A DNA stretch of 64,000 bases, from positions 1,240,001-1,304,000 of the forward strand of contig NC_083346.1 in assembly GCF_019175385.1 (NCBI RefSeq), in the 5' to 3' direction. This stretch comes from Lycium barbarum (Eukaryota > Streptophyta > Magnoliopsida > Solanales > Solanaceae). The notes below the pieces were generated by a model. That model did not search any database. It was given only the letters and a program-made list of their open reading frames with translations, and was not told where the DNA came from. Below, in pieces: positions 33,437 to 43,153 of the stretch (position 1 is its first letter; each line of letters begins with the position of its first letter). A program made the position numbers and the translations under genes.

Positions 33437-34557
33437 CTAGGTTAATTACCCTATTGTATGTGTTTTTATGGAGTAGATTTTTGTATGAGTTTTTACGGAG
33501 TAGATTTTAAAGGTGAGAAATTTCTACTGTTATATAGTTGTTTGGACATGAATCAAGTGATATTTGTAAGAGGTTAAGAGATCTTATTTCCTCTATTTGA
33601 AGAGGGAAAGTGTATTTGAAGTTGAAAAATGATATTTGAACGTTGAAATTATATTTGGACATGCATTTTATTTGACAAAAAATAAATTTCTATGAGTGAG
33701 AAAAAAAATTAATCAATTGAAAATTTGATCTTCAAAACTATCAAAAATTATTCTACTGATATATAAACAATACATTAGAATAAACTTAAAAAATATAAAA
33801 AAGATCATCTTCAGAAAATGGACCTTGAGTTTTATTTTGCCAAAGCTAACATACAATATTCGTCGACAAGGTTGTGGTAGAATGATAAGTAATTCATTCT
33901 TAAATAAAAGTTTTGCGTTTGACCCCGCGAATTAAAATTTAATCGGGTGTTAATACGAGGGGGTGTTGAAGGGTATGAGAAATTAGAAATGATATACTAC
34001 GATATAAGAATACAAGATAGGGAAAATAACACTCTATGTCTATTTTGAGAAAATATATATATATATACAACAATGTTAATTTACATCTGTATAGTCATAT
34101 ATATATATATAATCAAGTAAGTGTATAATGTTGCATATCGAGCGTATGAACATTGTTGTAAAAAATGACTAAACAGATATAAATTAAAAGTATAACTATG
34201 TGAATGTAATATTTTATGTTGGATTGTATATTATTGAAATTATATGAGGATAGATACTCTGATATTGGAAACTATAGTAAATGTTGCCGCTTTGATGATC
34301 GTCAGACTTATGGTCAATTTCAAGAAAAGGTGGCGGACCCCAAATTTAGGCGAAGAATATAAAGCAGAAAAAACAAACTTCCAAATTAGACTGACGTTGC
34401 TTTTATTTGCACACTAATTTTGGATCCAACAAACACGTCATGCATAACAAAAAGTTGATAGGTTTAGCAATCTCGCAAGATTTTCATGATTAAGGAAGAA
34501 GTTGGAACACCAAGTACTTATAATGTTTGTTTAAATATTTTTTAACGGTTACAACAA
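33437..34557. other. Intergenic DNA, no gene seen
   Basis: A/T-rich. It has short TA runs near 34050 and 34100 and a tRNA-box-like GTTGTGGTAGAATG...GTTTGACCCCG at 33868-33930 that may be a SINE head, too weak to call. Confidence 0.5.
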
Positions 34558-36860
34558 ATATTGTTAAAAAAACATAAAATATAACTTAAAATGAAAATTG
34601 GTTTCATAGAAAACTGGACTATTATAGTAAAATATCGTTATAAAGGATGATTGTTATAGAGAGATTTGATTGTTTAACATATTATAGTAAGTTATTACGG
34701 TTTACTAATCGATACTTACAATATTCATAAGATGAGTTTAATTTCTATACACTAAAAGTATAAAAAGATAACTATCGTCATTGTCATTCATAAAATTTGG
34801 ATGTAGTAAGTTGAAATCAGGCAAAATACATGTTACAATGTGTTAGAATACATTAATAATGTAAAAACTCTTCATACCAATGATGTGATTTTTGTTGAAA
34901 GATTACCAATATATGGTTGGTTTTTCAAATAGCTTGATTACATTTGGACCAAAAAGTAAAACTTGTTGGGTCATTTTCCCCTATTTTGTGCTGGTCTTTA
35001 AATTTTCTCTTCGAGGCAAATATTTTTTTACTGGGCATAAATTTATATTTTCGCATAATAATATTCCATAAATTATGCTTGCGCCCTTAAAGTACTTATA
35101 TGTCCAGTACGCATAAGTTCGATCGCTAAAGGGCAAAAATTAAAGACCAACTCATTGGAAGGACAAATCGTGCAATTTCTTCAAACTTGTTCATATTGAA
35201 TTGTCAGTATAATAATATACCTCTTTATATGTGAAATACAGCTCTGTCCTAATAATTAAATGTATCTATGATGAAGACTAATTTAATTATGTGAACCCTC
35301 CCCAACCCCACTTCGAGATTCCCCTATGCCCAGCATCATTAAATGTGTTCTTTTTCTTTTTTCCTATCAGAAAAATAATAAAAGTATCTCTTAATTCCAA
35401 AATCATCTACCAAGAAGAAGACGAAGAAACAAAGAAATGGAAGGCGAGATCCACAATTTCATAGTGGTATGGGCTATTATCTTAACAAGTTTATGTTATT
35501 CTCACACAATTGTCAAATTCTTTCCCAAAGGCAAATCAAGATTTGTGGCTATAATTCCAATAATTTGTCTATTTTTCATTCTTCCTCTTTATCTCACCTC
35601 CATTAATCTTGGTGCTACTACTTCTTTCTTCATTGCATGGCTAGCCAATTTCAAGCTTCTTCTTTTTGCTTTGGGTAAAGGTCCCTTGTCATCAACCCCA
35701 CCTCTACCACTTTCAACATTCATACCCTTGGCTTGTTTGCCTATAAAATTTCAAAAATATTCAACTAGTGATGTTGAAACCACAAAAAAGAACACAAATT
35801 TAACTTTCAATCTTGTCACAAAAATTCCACTCCTAGCCATTTTGATAAGGGTCTATAATTATAATAACCATTTGTATCCAAAATTCATTCTCTTTTGTTA
35901 TTGCCTCCACATTTATTTGTCCCTAGACATCATATTGACCATGGTTAGCACTATGGTTCGAGTTGTGAGCCGAGTCGAGCTTGAGCCTCCTTTTGATGAG
36001 CCTTACAAGACTAGCTCGCTTCAAGATTTCTGGGGCAGGAGGTGGAACCTTATGGTAACTAATATACTTCGTCCAACCGTTTATGATCCTGTAAGGTCAA
36101 TGATGACGAACATGATCACAAGGAAGTGGGCCCCACTTCCTGCCATACTCGCGACGTTTTTCGTCTCGGGGATAATGCATGAACTGATTTTTTACTACAT
36201 TGCAAGAGTGAAGTCTAGTTGGGAAGTCACATGTTTCTTTATCATTCATGGTGTGGCTTTAAGTCTTGAAATTATGATCAAGAAATTGTTGAATGACAAA
36301 ATTAGGGTTCCTAGGATTATTTCAGGTCCATTAGCATTAGGATTTATTATTTTGACCAGTTTTTGGTTGTTTTTTCCACCTTTGTTGAGGGGTCAGCCAG
36401 ATGTTAAAGGATGTACTGAATGTCTTGCTTTTTTAGAATTTGTGAGGTATGGTAAACTGGTTAGTCCTGCTAACATCACGTGTCCATTCTTGTAAGACTA
36501 GGTAATTATTCACACTGAAATAAAACGGTCTCAAATTGTATAACTTTTAATTTCAAAATTTATATGTTTCCTCATTTTTTTTGGCTTATAATTATTTGAT
36601 ATTTAGAGTTTATTGGCTCGATTAAGCCAAATCCTTCATGGTGTATAATTAAAGAGAGCCTACTCTCTATCAAGAGTTTTTTCATTCTCAGAACTTGAAT
36701 CTGAAACTTATAGTTAAAGATAAAGTAATTTCTTTCTCCCACTATAATGGTGCCGGATGCTAATGTCAAATGACAGTAGGATGCAAAAAGATCTAATATG
36801 TATAAAGAAGTTTTTCATTATTAGATTATTATAAGGTCCCGTTTGTATAATATTTGAAGA
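34558..36860. repeat. Segmental duplication A, copy 2 (contains MBOAT copy 2)
   Basis: It aligns in the same orientation with 12075-14136 plus 17469-17715. Homology starts exactly where the long-inverted-repeat element ends near 12078 and runs through the gene into a shared 3' flank (AAGAGTTTTTTCATTCT, GTGCCGGATGCTAATGTCAA). It lacks both the chromovirus and the LINE found in copy 1. Confidence 0.92.
35437..36495 (+). CDS. MBOAT wax synthase / acyl-CoA:sterol acyltransferase-like protein, copy 2
   Basis: A single-exon, 352-residue gene, by eye about 90% identical to copy 1 and collinear with it without gaps. It keeps all hallmark residues: FDEPY at 186-190, DFWGRRWN at 197-204, RPTVYDPVR at 212-220, the expected catalytic His248 in GIMHEL, and HGVALSLEI at 271-279. 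The eight or so hydrophobic segments match. Differences cluster in the hydrophilic linker around residues 107-126, the least constrained part of the family. The gene lies in duplication A and has the same upstream MITE as copy 1. The intact frame suggests it is under selection or is young. The likely role is acyl transfer from acyl-CoA to a fatty alcohol or sterol in the ER membrane, inferred from family membership. Confidence 0.92.
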   Translation: MEGEIHNFIVVWAIILTSLCYSHTIVKFFPKGKSRFVAIIPIICLFFILPLYLTSINLGATTSFFIAWLANFKLLLFALGKGPLSSTPPLPLSTFIPLACLPIKFQKYSTSDVETTKKNTNLTFNLVTKIPLLAILIRVYNYNNHLYPKFILFCYCLHIYLSLDIILTMVSTMVRVVSRVELEPPFDEPYKTSSLQDFWGRRWNLMVTNILRPTVYDPVRSMMTNMITRKWAPLPAILATFFVSGIMHELIFYYIARVKSSWEVTCFFIIHGVALSLEIMIKKLLNDKIRVPRIISGPLALGFIILTSFWLFFPPLLRGQPDVKGCTECLAFLEFVRYGKLVSPANITCPFL

Positions 36861-37197
36861 TTGTTTAAAATAAAGATTTGTTTTCAAATTGGCTAATTAT
36901 TTAAAAACTCCGAATTTGAAATATGAAACGTAAAATTTTAAAAATAGGTTCTAAAAGTTTTTCAAGTTTTTTCATGCTTTCACTAACAAAAGCCTCAACT
37001 GTGTTTTCATGTACAAAGACTACTTCAATTTTGAATATCCTTTTTAACATAACTTCAAATATTATTTTTTTTTCTTTTCTTTTTTTCAAATTTAACCCGA
37101 TTCATGTCCAAACGCCTAAATTTACTAATAATTTTGTATACTGATGTTTATCGGTAATGCAGGAAAGAGTGTAAATAGCGAGCTATTACAGATTAAA

Positions 37198-37216
37198 CAA
37201 CAACAACAACAACAAT
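37198..37216 (-). mobile_element. Tail-only LINE insertion, CAA repeat with 17-bp target duplication
   Basis: The 17-base AGCTATTACAGATTAAA occurs at 37181-37197 and again at 37217-37233, separated only by a CAA repeat of 19 bases. This is what an RTE-type LINE (TTG tail on the minus strand) leaves when reverse transcription stops almost at once. A plain microsatellite-associated duplication is the alternative. Confidence 0.55.
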
Positions 37217-37366
37217 AGCTATTACAGATTAAACTATATAGATAATAGCTTACAAATATTTCACACAATCAACGTGTATGATCACATAAAAGCAAAACAA
37301 GAAAAAGTCTCTCCTAAGTTGGCTTACTTTAGAAGAAAATGTGAATTTGACTTTGAGGGGTGCTTT

Positions 37367-37370
<4 letters not shown>

Positions 37371-37421
<51 letters not shown>

Positions 37422-37475
37422 TTATTTATTTTATTATTTTTTTTTATTATTTTTTTTTTATTATTTTTTTTTTTC
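37371..37475. repeat. TA microsatellite followed by T-rich ATTATTTTT tract
   Basis: About 46 bases of TA repeat run into TTTATTTATTTTATTATTTTTTT. The open frames crossing it are low complexity. Confidence 0.9.
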
Positions 37476-38818
37476 ATGTGCCATTATTTGAACAAATTAG
37501 TTAAAAAATACATAATATATGTAAATTCTGTTTTTTATTTTTATAATAGATGTATTATTGTCAATATTGGTCGGCGGTTCAAGAAGTCTTCTGTTTTTGT
37601 ATAATCCCTTGTGGATCTTGATGATGTGTTATACACTATAAAATGTAACATATGCAGCTAATAACCATTATTTTTTATTTTGTTATAGATAAACATGCTT
37701 GAACTTTGAAGGAATATTTACTTCATTATCATAGTTTGAAATGATATACATAAATTCTTAAACTCATAAGCAGTCGTAGTAGACTTTCATAATGTTACTT
37801 TTCAAGAAAAGATAGCCGATATCATCGATGGGTGTGGTGAGATGGATAGAATCACTTCACACTTAATCAGGGTCTGAGCTGCGACCCCCGAATAAAGAAA
37901 TTCATGATATGGAGTGTAAATTCATGATATGGAGTGTTTCTCTCTTAATGAGCCCTATGCACTGCGAATTCAGAATAGTCAGACTAGTGGAGTGATTTCA
38001 AGTCGGTTTGGCTCACCTCCAGTACTTCATCCCTCCATTTCCCCAAGTACAGCCTTAAAATTTCGCCACATGTCTCTTAAATAATCTAACGGATCAGATC
38101 TATTTGATTAACCAAAGATGTTTTAACCATGATAAAATATTCTCTCTCCTAATCTCTCCAATTGTTGCTTTTATCATTTCTTTCTCAGAAAAGAAGAAGA
38201 TGAGTACTAATTTATGAGTTCTACCTTGTTGCAATTAAATTTAGTTGTTGTTGTTGGTTGTTTGATAATGGAAGAAAATCAATGGCGAAACAGAGAGGGA
38301 AAACGAAAATTTCATAGTTTTTTGTGGGATTTTCACCTCCAAATTACATGCTTTGGTTCATTTTCACACGACCCCAATTTGAAGGATTGACTTCCTTTTT
38401 TTTTTTTTTGGGTCAATCGTTGTTGTTGATTTAACAGAAGACTTTTACTCTGTTTCTTGCACAATTAAGAAATAACACATCTTTCCTTTAAATCATTCAA
38501 AAAAGAGAAGAACAAGATCCATAGGGTGCAACTGAAATATCAAATTTCAGAGAATGGAGTCAGTGATATGCACCTTTGATTTGCGTTGCTTTGCAGATTT
38601 TTTTTTTTAACTCTAGTTAGACAATCAGTTAAGGAAATTAAATATGGACCATTGATTGAAAAAGTGGACAGATGTTGCTCATTTAAAGGTGTACTGGATG
38701 AAATGGAGGAGATCCCCACTGGAGGGGAGCCGAGTCCATTTCAAGTTTAGGAGAATGGACTAGTGACCAATATTTTTACATTGTTATTGAACCTAACAAC
38801 TCGTCGTGAATAACAGAT
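37476..38818. other. Intergenic DNA, no gene seen
   Basis: 37825-38060 holds a direct repeat AAATTCATGATATGGAGTGT (two copies near 37900-37935) and phrases such as GGGTCTGAGCTGCGACCCCC. The rest is A/T rich without recognisable coding potential. Confidence 0.5.
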
Positions 38819-38955
38819 GGTGTTGACATCGAACGTACTCCTCTTGGTGTATTTATTGAAGACTGTCAATATTTGTTAAATGTCAACAAGGCCTCTATTA
38901 AACACATCTGAAGAGACGATCGATCTGCTGACTTTCTGGCAAAAGAAGGGGACAT

Positions 38956-39247
38956 TAAAGGTGTCAACCGGTTAAACTGTAACCGGTTTAACCGGTAACC
39001 GGAACCGGTTAAACCGGAACCGAACCGGAACCGGTTATACCGGTTAACCGGTTCCGGTTAACCGGATATTAATTTACCGGTCCGGTTCCAAATTTTTTTT
39101 AACCGGAACCGGTTAAACCGGTTAAACCGGAACCGGAACCGGTTAAACCGGTTAAACCGGTTAAAATTAAAAAAAAAATAGTATATATATTAAGTATATA
39201 TTGTATATATAGTAGATATGTATACATAGTATATATATTAAGTTATA

Positions 39248-39297
<50 letters not shown>

Positions 39298-41064
39298 GTT
39301 ATGCATATATTTAGTATATATATTAAGTTATACATATATATAGTATATATATTAAGTATATATTGTATATATAGTATATATATTAAGTATATATTGTATA
39401 TATAGTAGATATGTATATATAGTATATATATTAAGTTATACATATATATAGTATATATATTAAGTTATATATATATATATAGTATATATATTAAGTATAT
39501 ATTGTATATATAGTATATATATTAAGTATATATTGTATATATAGTAGATATGTATATATAGTATATATATTAAGTTATACCTATATATATATATATATAT
39601 TAAGCTATACCTATATATAGTATATAGTACATATATATACATATATATAGTATATATATTAAGTTATGCATATATTTAGTATATATAGTATATAGTACAT
39701 ATATATACATATATATAGTATATATATTAAGTTATGCATATATTTAGTATATAGTACATATATATACATATATATAGTATATATATTAAGTTATGCATAT
39801 ATTTAGTATATATAGTATATAGTACATATATATACATATATATAGTATATATATTAAGTTATGCATATATTTAGTATATAGTACATATATATACATATAT
39901 ATAGTATATATATTAAGTTATATCTATATATATATATATATTAAGCTATACCTATATATAGTATATAGTACATATATATAGTATATATATTAAGTTATAC
40001 ATATATTTAGTATATATATTAAGTTATACATATATATAAGTATATAGAGTATATAGTACATATATATTAAGTAGTATATATATTAAGTTATACATATATA
40101 TAGTATATATATTAAGTTATACATATATTTAGTATATATATTAAGTTATACATATATTTAGTATATATATTAAGTTATACATATATATAGTATATATAAT
40201 AAGTTATACATATATATATAAGTATATATAGTATATAGTACATATATATAAGTATGTATAGTATATATATTAAGTTATACATATATATAAGTATATATAG
40301 TATATAGTACATATTTATATATAAGTATATGTAAGTTATACATATATATAGTATATATATTAAGTTATGCATATATTTAGTATATAGTACATATATATAC
40401 ATATATATACATATATTTAGTATATATATTAAGTTATACATATATATAAGTATATAGAGTATATAGTACATATATATTAAGTAGTATATATATTAAGTTA
40501 TACATATATATAGTATATATATTAAGTTATACATATATTTAGTATATATATTAAGTTATACATATATATAGTATATATAATAAGTTATACATATATATAT
40601 AAGTATATATAGTATATAGTACATATATATAAGTATGTATAGTATATATATTAAGTTATACATATATATAAGTATATATAGTATATAGTACATATTTATA
40701 TATAAGTATATGTAAGTTATACATATATATGTATACGAAAAGCACTATTCTGTATTGGTGACTTGCTGTTAGGCTGTTAGTCAGTAAATATTTAAACTTT
40801 AATTATAAAGTTGTATAACATATGAAAATATAGCTACAATATACAAATAAATACTATAATATATATATATATAATACAAAAAACAAAAAAAAAATAGATT
40901 TTAATCACTCCAAACCGGACCGGTTCCGGTTTGAGGTTTAAAACCGGTAAACCGGAACCGGTTAAACCGGAACCGGTTAGGCGGTTCCGGTTTTGGAACC
41001 GGAACCGGCCGGTTTTCTAACCGGTTCCATAACCGGTTCCGGTTCCAACCGGTTGACAGTACTA
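38956..41064. mobile_element. hAT-type non-autonomous element, 2109 bp, filled with an A/T satellite
   Basis: GGGGACAT flanks it at 38948-38955 and 41065-41072, the 8-bp duplication expected of hAT elements. GTCAACCGGTT near the left end and AACCGGTTGAC near the right end are inverted. Both subterminal regions are packed with CCGGTT/AACCGG motifs (more than 20 in 38968-39170, more than 15 in 40911-41055). Such clustered short motifs are known transposase-binding arrays in hAT elements. The middle is the satellite at 39181-40735 and a short unique stretch at 40736-40910. Confidence 0.82.
39181..40735. repeat. TATATA-rich minisatellite with higher-order structure (about 1.55 kb)
   Basis: The array consists of variants of TATATATTAAGTTATACATA and TAGTATATAGTACATATATA, units of about 28-40 bases. 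A longer block beginning AAGTATATAGAGTATATAG recurs at about 40038 and 40448, so there is a 410-base higher-order repeat, the second copy missing one unit. The open frames are Tyr/Ile-rich repeats and not genes. Confidence 0.9.
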
Positions 41065-41329
41065 GGGGACATGCATGATGATTATTTAATAATACGGGAA
41101 AGCTCTTAAGGATATGGAATTTCTTCTCCCGGCAGACTTAAGCTACGGCTTTTGAAAGACAGTAAGTTAATTACCTTTTTAGGCCTTTCCAATGTACCAG
41201 AAAAATACTATGAAATTTCACATGGCATTCAAATTAATTCTATCACAACTCTTACAACCTTAATGTTAAGGAGAAGAACAATCATATATGTGAAATTTAG
41301 CTAGACAATGTGTTCACTATGAATAAATC

Positions 41330-42388
41330 TTACAGGAGTGGACATGTGACATTGGTTGGACTAATTAATTTACCATACCTAAAAAATTCTAAGAAAGCAA
41401 GAGATTCAGTACATGCTTTAAGCTCTGTATTACCCCTCAAAAATGGAGGAAAAAACAGCCAAAAGCTTGTGAAAATTATAAAAGCTAGTGCTAATGGACC
41501 TGAAATAATCCTAGGAACCAAAAATTTGCCATTGAAAACTTTCTTGATGACAATTTCAAGACTCAAAGCCACCCCATGAATGAGAAAGAACATCATGACT
41601 TCCCCACTAGGTTTCAATCTTCCAATGTAGTAGAAAATCAGCTCATGCATTAGCCCCGAGACGGAAAACGTGGCGAGCACGGCAGGAAGTGGAGCCCACT
41701 TCCTCGAGATCCTGTCTGCCACCATCGAACGGACAGGATCATAAACGGTCGGACGAAGTATATTAGTTACCATGAGGTTCCACCTCCTGCCCCAGAAATC
41801 CTGGAGCGAGGTAGCCAGGTAAGGCTCGTCGAAGGGTGGCTCGAGCTCGACTCGACTCACCCTTCGAACCGTGGCGCTAACCATAGTCAATATGATCTCT
41901 AGCATGAAGTAGATGTGTAGGCAATAGAAGAAGAGAATGATTTTTGGATGCAAATAGTCTTTATAGCTATACACCCTTATCAACATGGCTAAAAGAGAAA
42001 TCTTGGTAACAATATTCAAAGTTGAATTTGTGGTCTTTTTGGTGGTATCAACATGACTAGTTGAATATTGTTGAAACTTTATAGGCAAACAAGCCAAGGG
42101 AATGAATGTTGAAAGTGAAAGGGGTGGTGTTGATGACAAAGGGCCTTTACCAAATGCAAAAAGAAGAAGCTTGAAATTGGCTAACCATGCAATGAAGAAT
42201 GAAGTAGTACCACCAAGATTAATGGAAGTCAGATAAAGAGGTAGAATGAAAAATAGACAAACTATTGGAATTATAGCCACAAATCTTGATTTGCCTTTTG
42301 GAAGGAATTTGGCTATGGTGTGAGAGTAACATAAACTTGCTAAGACAATAACCCATACAACAATGAAATTGTGGATCTCCCCTTCCAT
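41330..42388 (-). CDS. MBOAT wax synthase / acyl-CoA:sterol acyltransferase-like protein, copy 3
   Basis: A single-exon, 352-residue gene on the opposite strand, collinear with copies 1 and 2 but more divergent. The membrane segments correspond. The hallmark motifs are intact: FDEPY at 186-190, DFWGRRWN at 197-204, RPTVYDPVR at 212-220 and the expected catalytic His248 in GLMHEL. Changes specific to this copy include YLATSLQDF against YKTSSLQDF, GRLKPSGEVMMFF in the loop after His248, and RGNTELKACTES near the C terminus, so substrate preference may differ. A TATA-like ATATATA lies at 42457-42467, about 70 bases before the ATG. It converges on copy 2, with the hAT/satellite element between them. 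It falls outside duplication A. Confidence 0.92.
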   Translation of the reverse strand: MEGEIHNFIVVWVIVLASLCYSHTIAKFLPKGKSRFVAIIPIVCLFFILPLYLTSINLGGTTSFFIAWLANFKLLLFAFGKGPLSSTPPLSLSTFIPLACLPIKFQQYSTSHVDTTKKTTNSTLNIVTKISLLAMLIRVYSYKDYLHPKIILFFYCLHIYFMLEIILTMVSATVRRVSRVELEPPFDEPYLATSLQDFWGRRWNLMVTNILRPTVYDPVRSMVADRISRKWAPLPAVLATFSVSGLMHELIFYYIGRLKPSGEVMMFFLIHGVALSLEIVIKKVFNGKFLVPRIISGPLALAFIIFTSFWLFFPPFLRGNTELKACTESLAFLEFFRYGKLISPTNVTCPLL

Positions 42389-42456
42389 TTCTTCTCTGTA
42401 TCTTCTTCTTGAAAGATTGATGGAATTAATAGAAACCTATTATTTTTTGTTGAAGA

Positions 42457-42467
42457 GTATATATATT
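42457..42467 (-). promoter_or_regulatory. Probable TATA box of MBOAT copy 3
   Basis: Minus-strand ATATATATAC about 70-80 bases before the start codon leaves room for a leader of about 40 bases. Copies 1 and 2 show no equally clear TATA element at the same distance. Confidence 0.45.
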
Positions 42468-42688
42468 ATGATTGTTGACTTAGGGAACATGCGGTAGTGG
42501 GGTTGGGGAAAGATGGCATGTTTCACATAAAATAATTAGGCTGTTGTAATTTAGGATATGTATTAGGAAAGAAATTTTGCACATGATCAAGGAGATCTGG
42601 TTTCTTGGAAAGAGTTTTAATTTTTATATTTTGGATATGACCGAGGCAATCCAGTTTTCTATGAAGAGTTGGATTAAGTAAATTTTGA

Positions 42689-42969
42689 GGGGTGGTTTGG
42701 TTTAAGGTATAAGTTGGGTTATCCCAACACTAATTTTTATATCATGTTTGGTATAAGGTATAAATTAGTGTTGGGATAAATTTATACCTTGTACCAAACA
42801 TGATATAAAAATTAGTGTTGGATAACCCAGCTTATACCTTCTTAACCCACTTATACTGAGATTATTTTATACCATCTTTTAGATGGTATAAAATAATCTC
42901 AATAGATGGGATAAATTAGTCCCGGGATTATAATCCCGGGACTAATGAGTCCTTAAACCAAACGACCCC
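42689..42969. mobile_element. PIF/Harbinger-like palindromic MITE, 281 bp
   Basis: The ends GGGGTGGTTTGGTTTAAG and (complement) GGGGTCGTTTGGTTTAAG are inverted and TGA flanks both sides (42686-42688, 42970-42972). It contains two internal perfect or near-perfect hairpins (the ATATCATGTTTGGTA/TACCAAACATGATAT pair and the GATTATTTTATACCATC pair). It lies about 300 bases upstream of MBOAT copy 3. A truncated relative lies at about 46520-46682. Confidence 0.8.
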
Positions 42970-43153
42970 TGATAGTATACTGCCATAAATGTTAGAAAAA
43001 ATGTGATTGCTATTTCAATAGAAAAGATCCCTCGTTAGTCGGGAATAACACTCTTTTTTGCTTTATAATCATGAGCTGTCTTTTATTTAGATTTGTATTT
43101 AAAAAAATAGTAAAAGGAATTGGGTTCACATACGTGAGAAATGAATCTGAAGG

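Larger units (their letters stand above)
38819..41105 (+). pseudogene. RNase H-like relic split by a hAT-type element
   Basis: Reading 38819-38947 gives VDIERTPLGVFIEDCQYLL and, after a short gap and one stop, RSADFLAKEG, the C-terminal pattern of plant RNase H-like domains found in LINE polyproteins and standalone relics. The reading resumes after the insertion at about 41073 (MHDDYLIIRESS). The in-frame stop in KHI*RDD shows it was already decayed, and the 2.1 kb element at 38956-41064 now splits it. Confidence 0.55.

Noticed and set aside
33868..33930. Possible tRNA-derived SINE head
   Set aside because: Only weak A- and B-box likeness, without tail or target duplication.
39460..40471. 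Tyr/Ile-rich open frames on the minus strand
   Set aside because: They are translations of the TATATA satellite and occur only because the repeat lacks stops in some frames.
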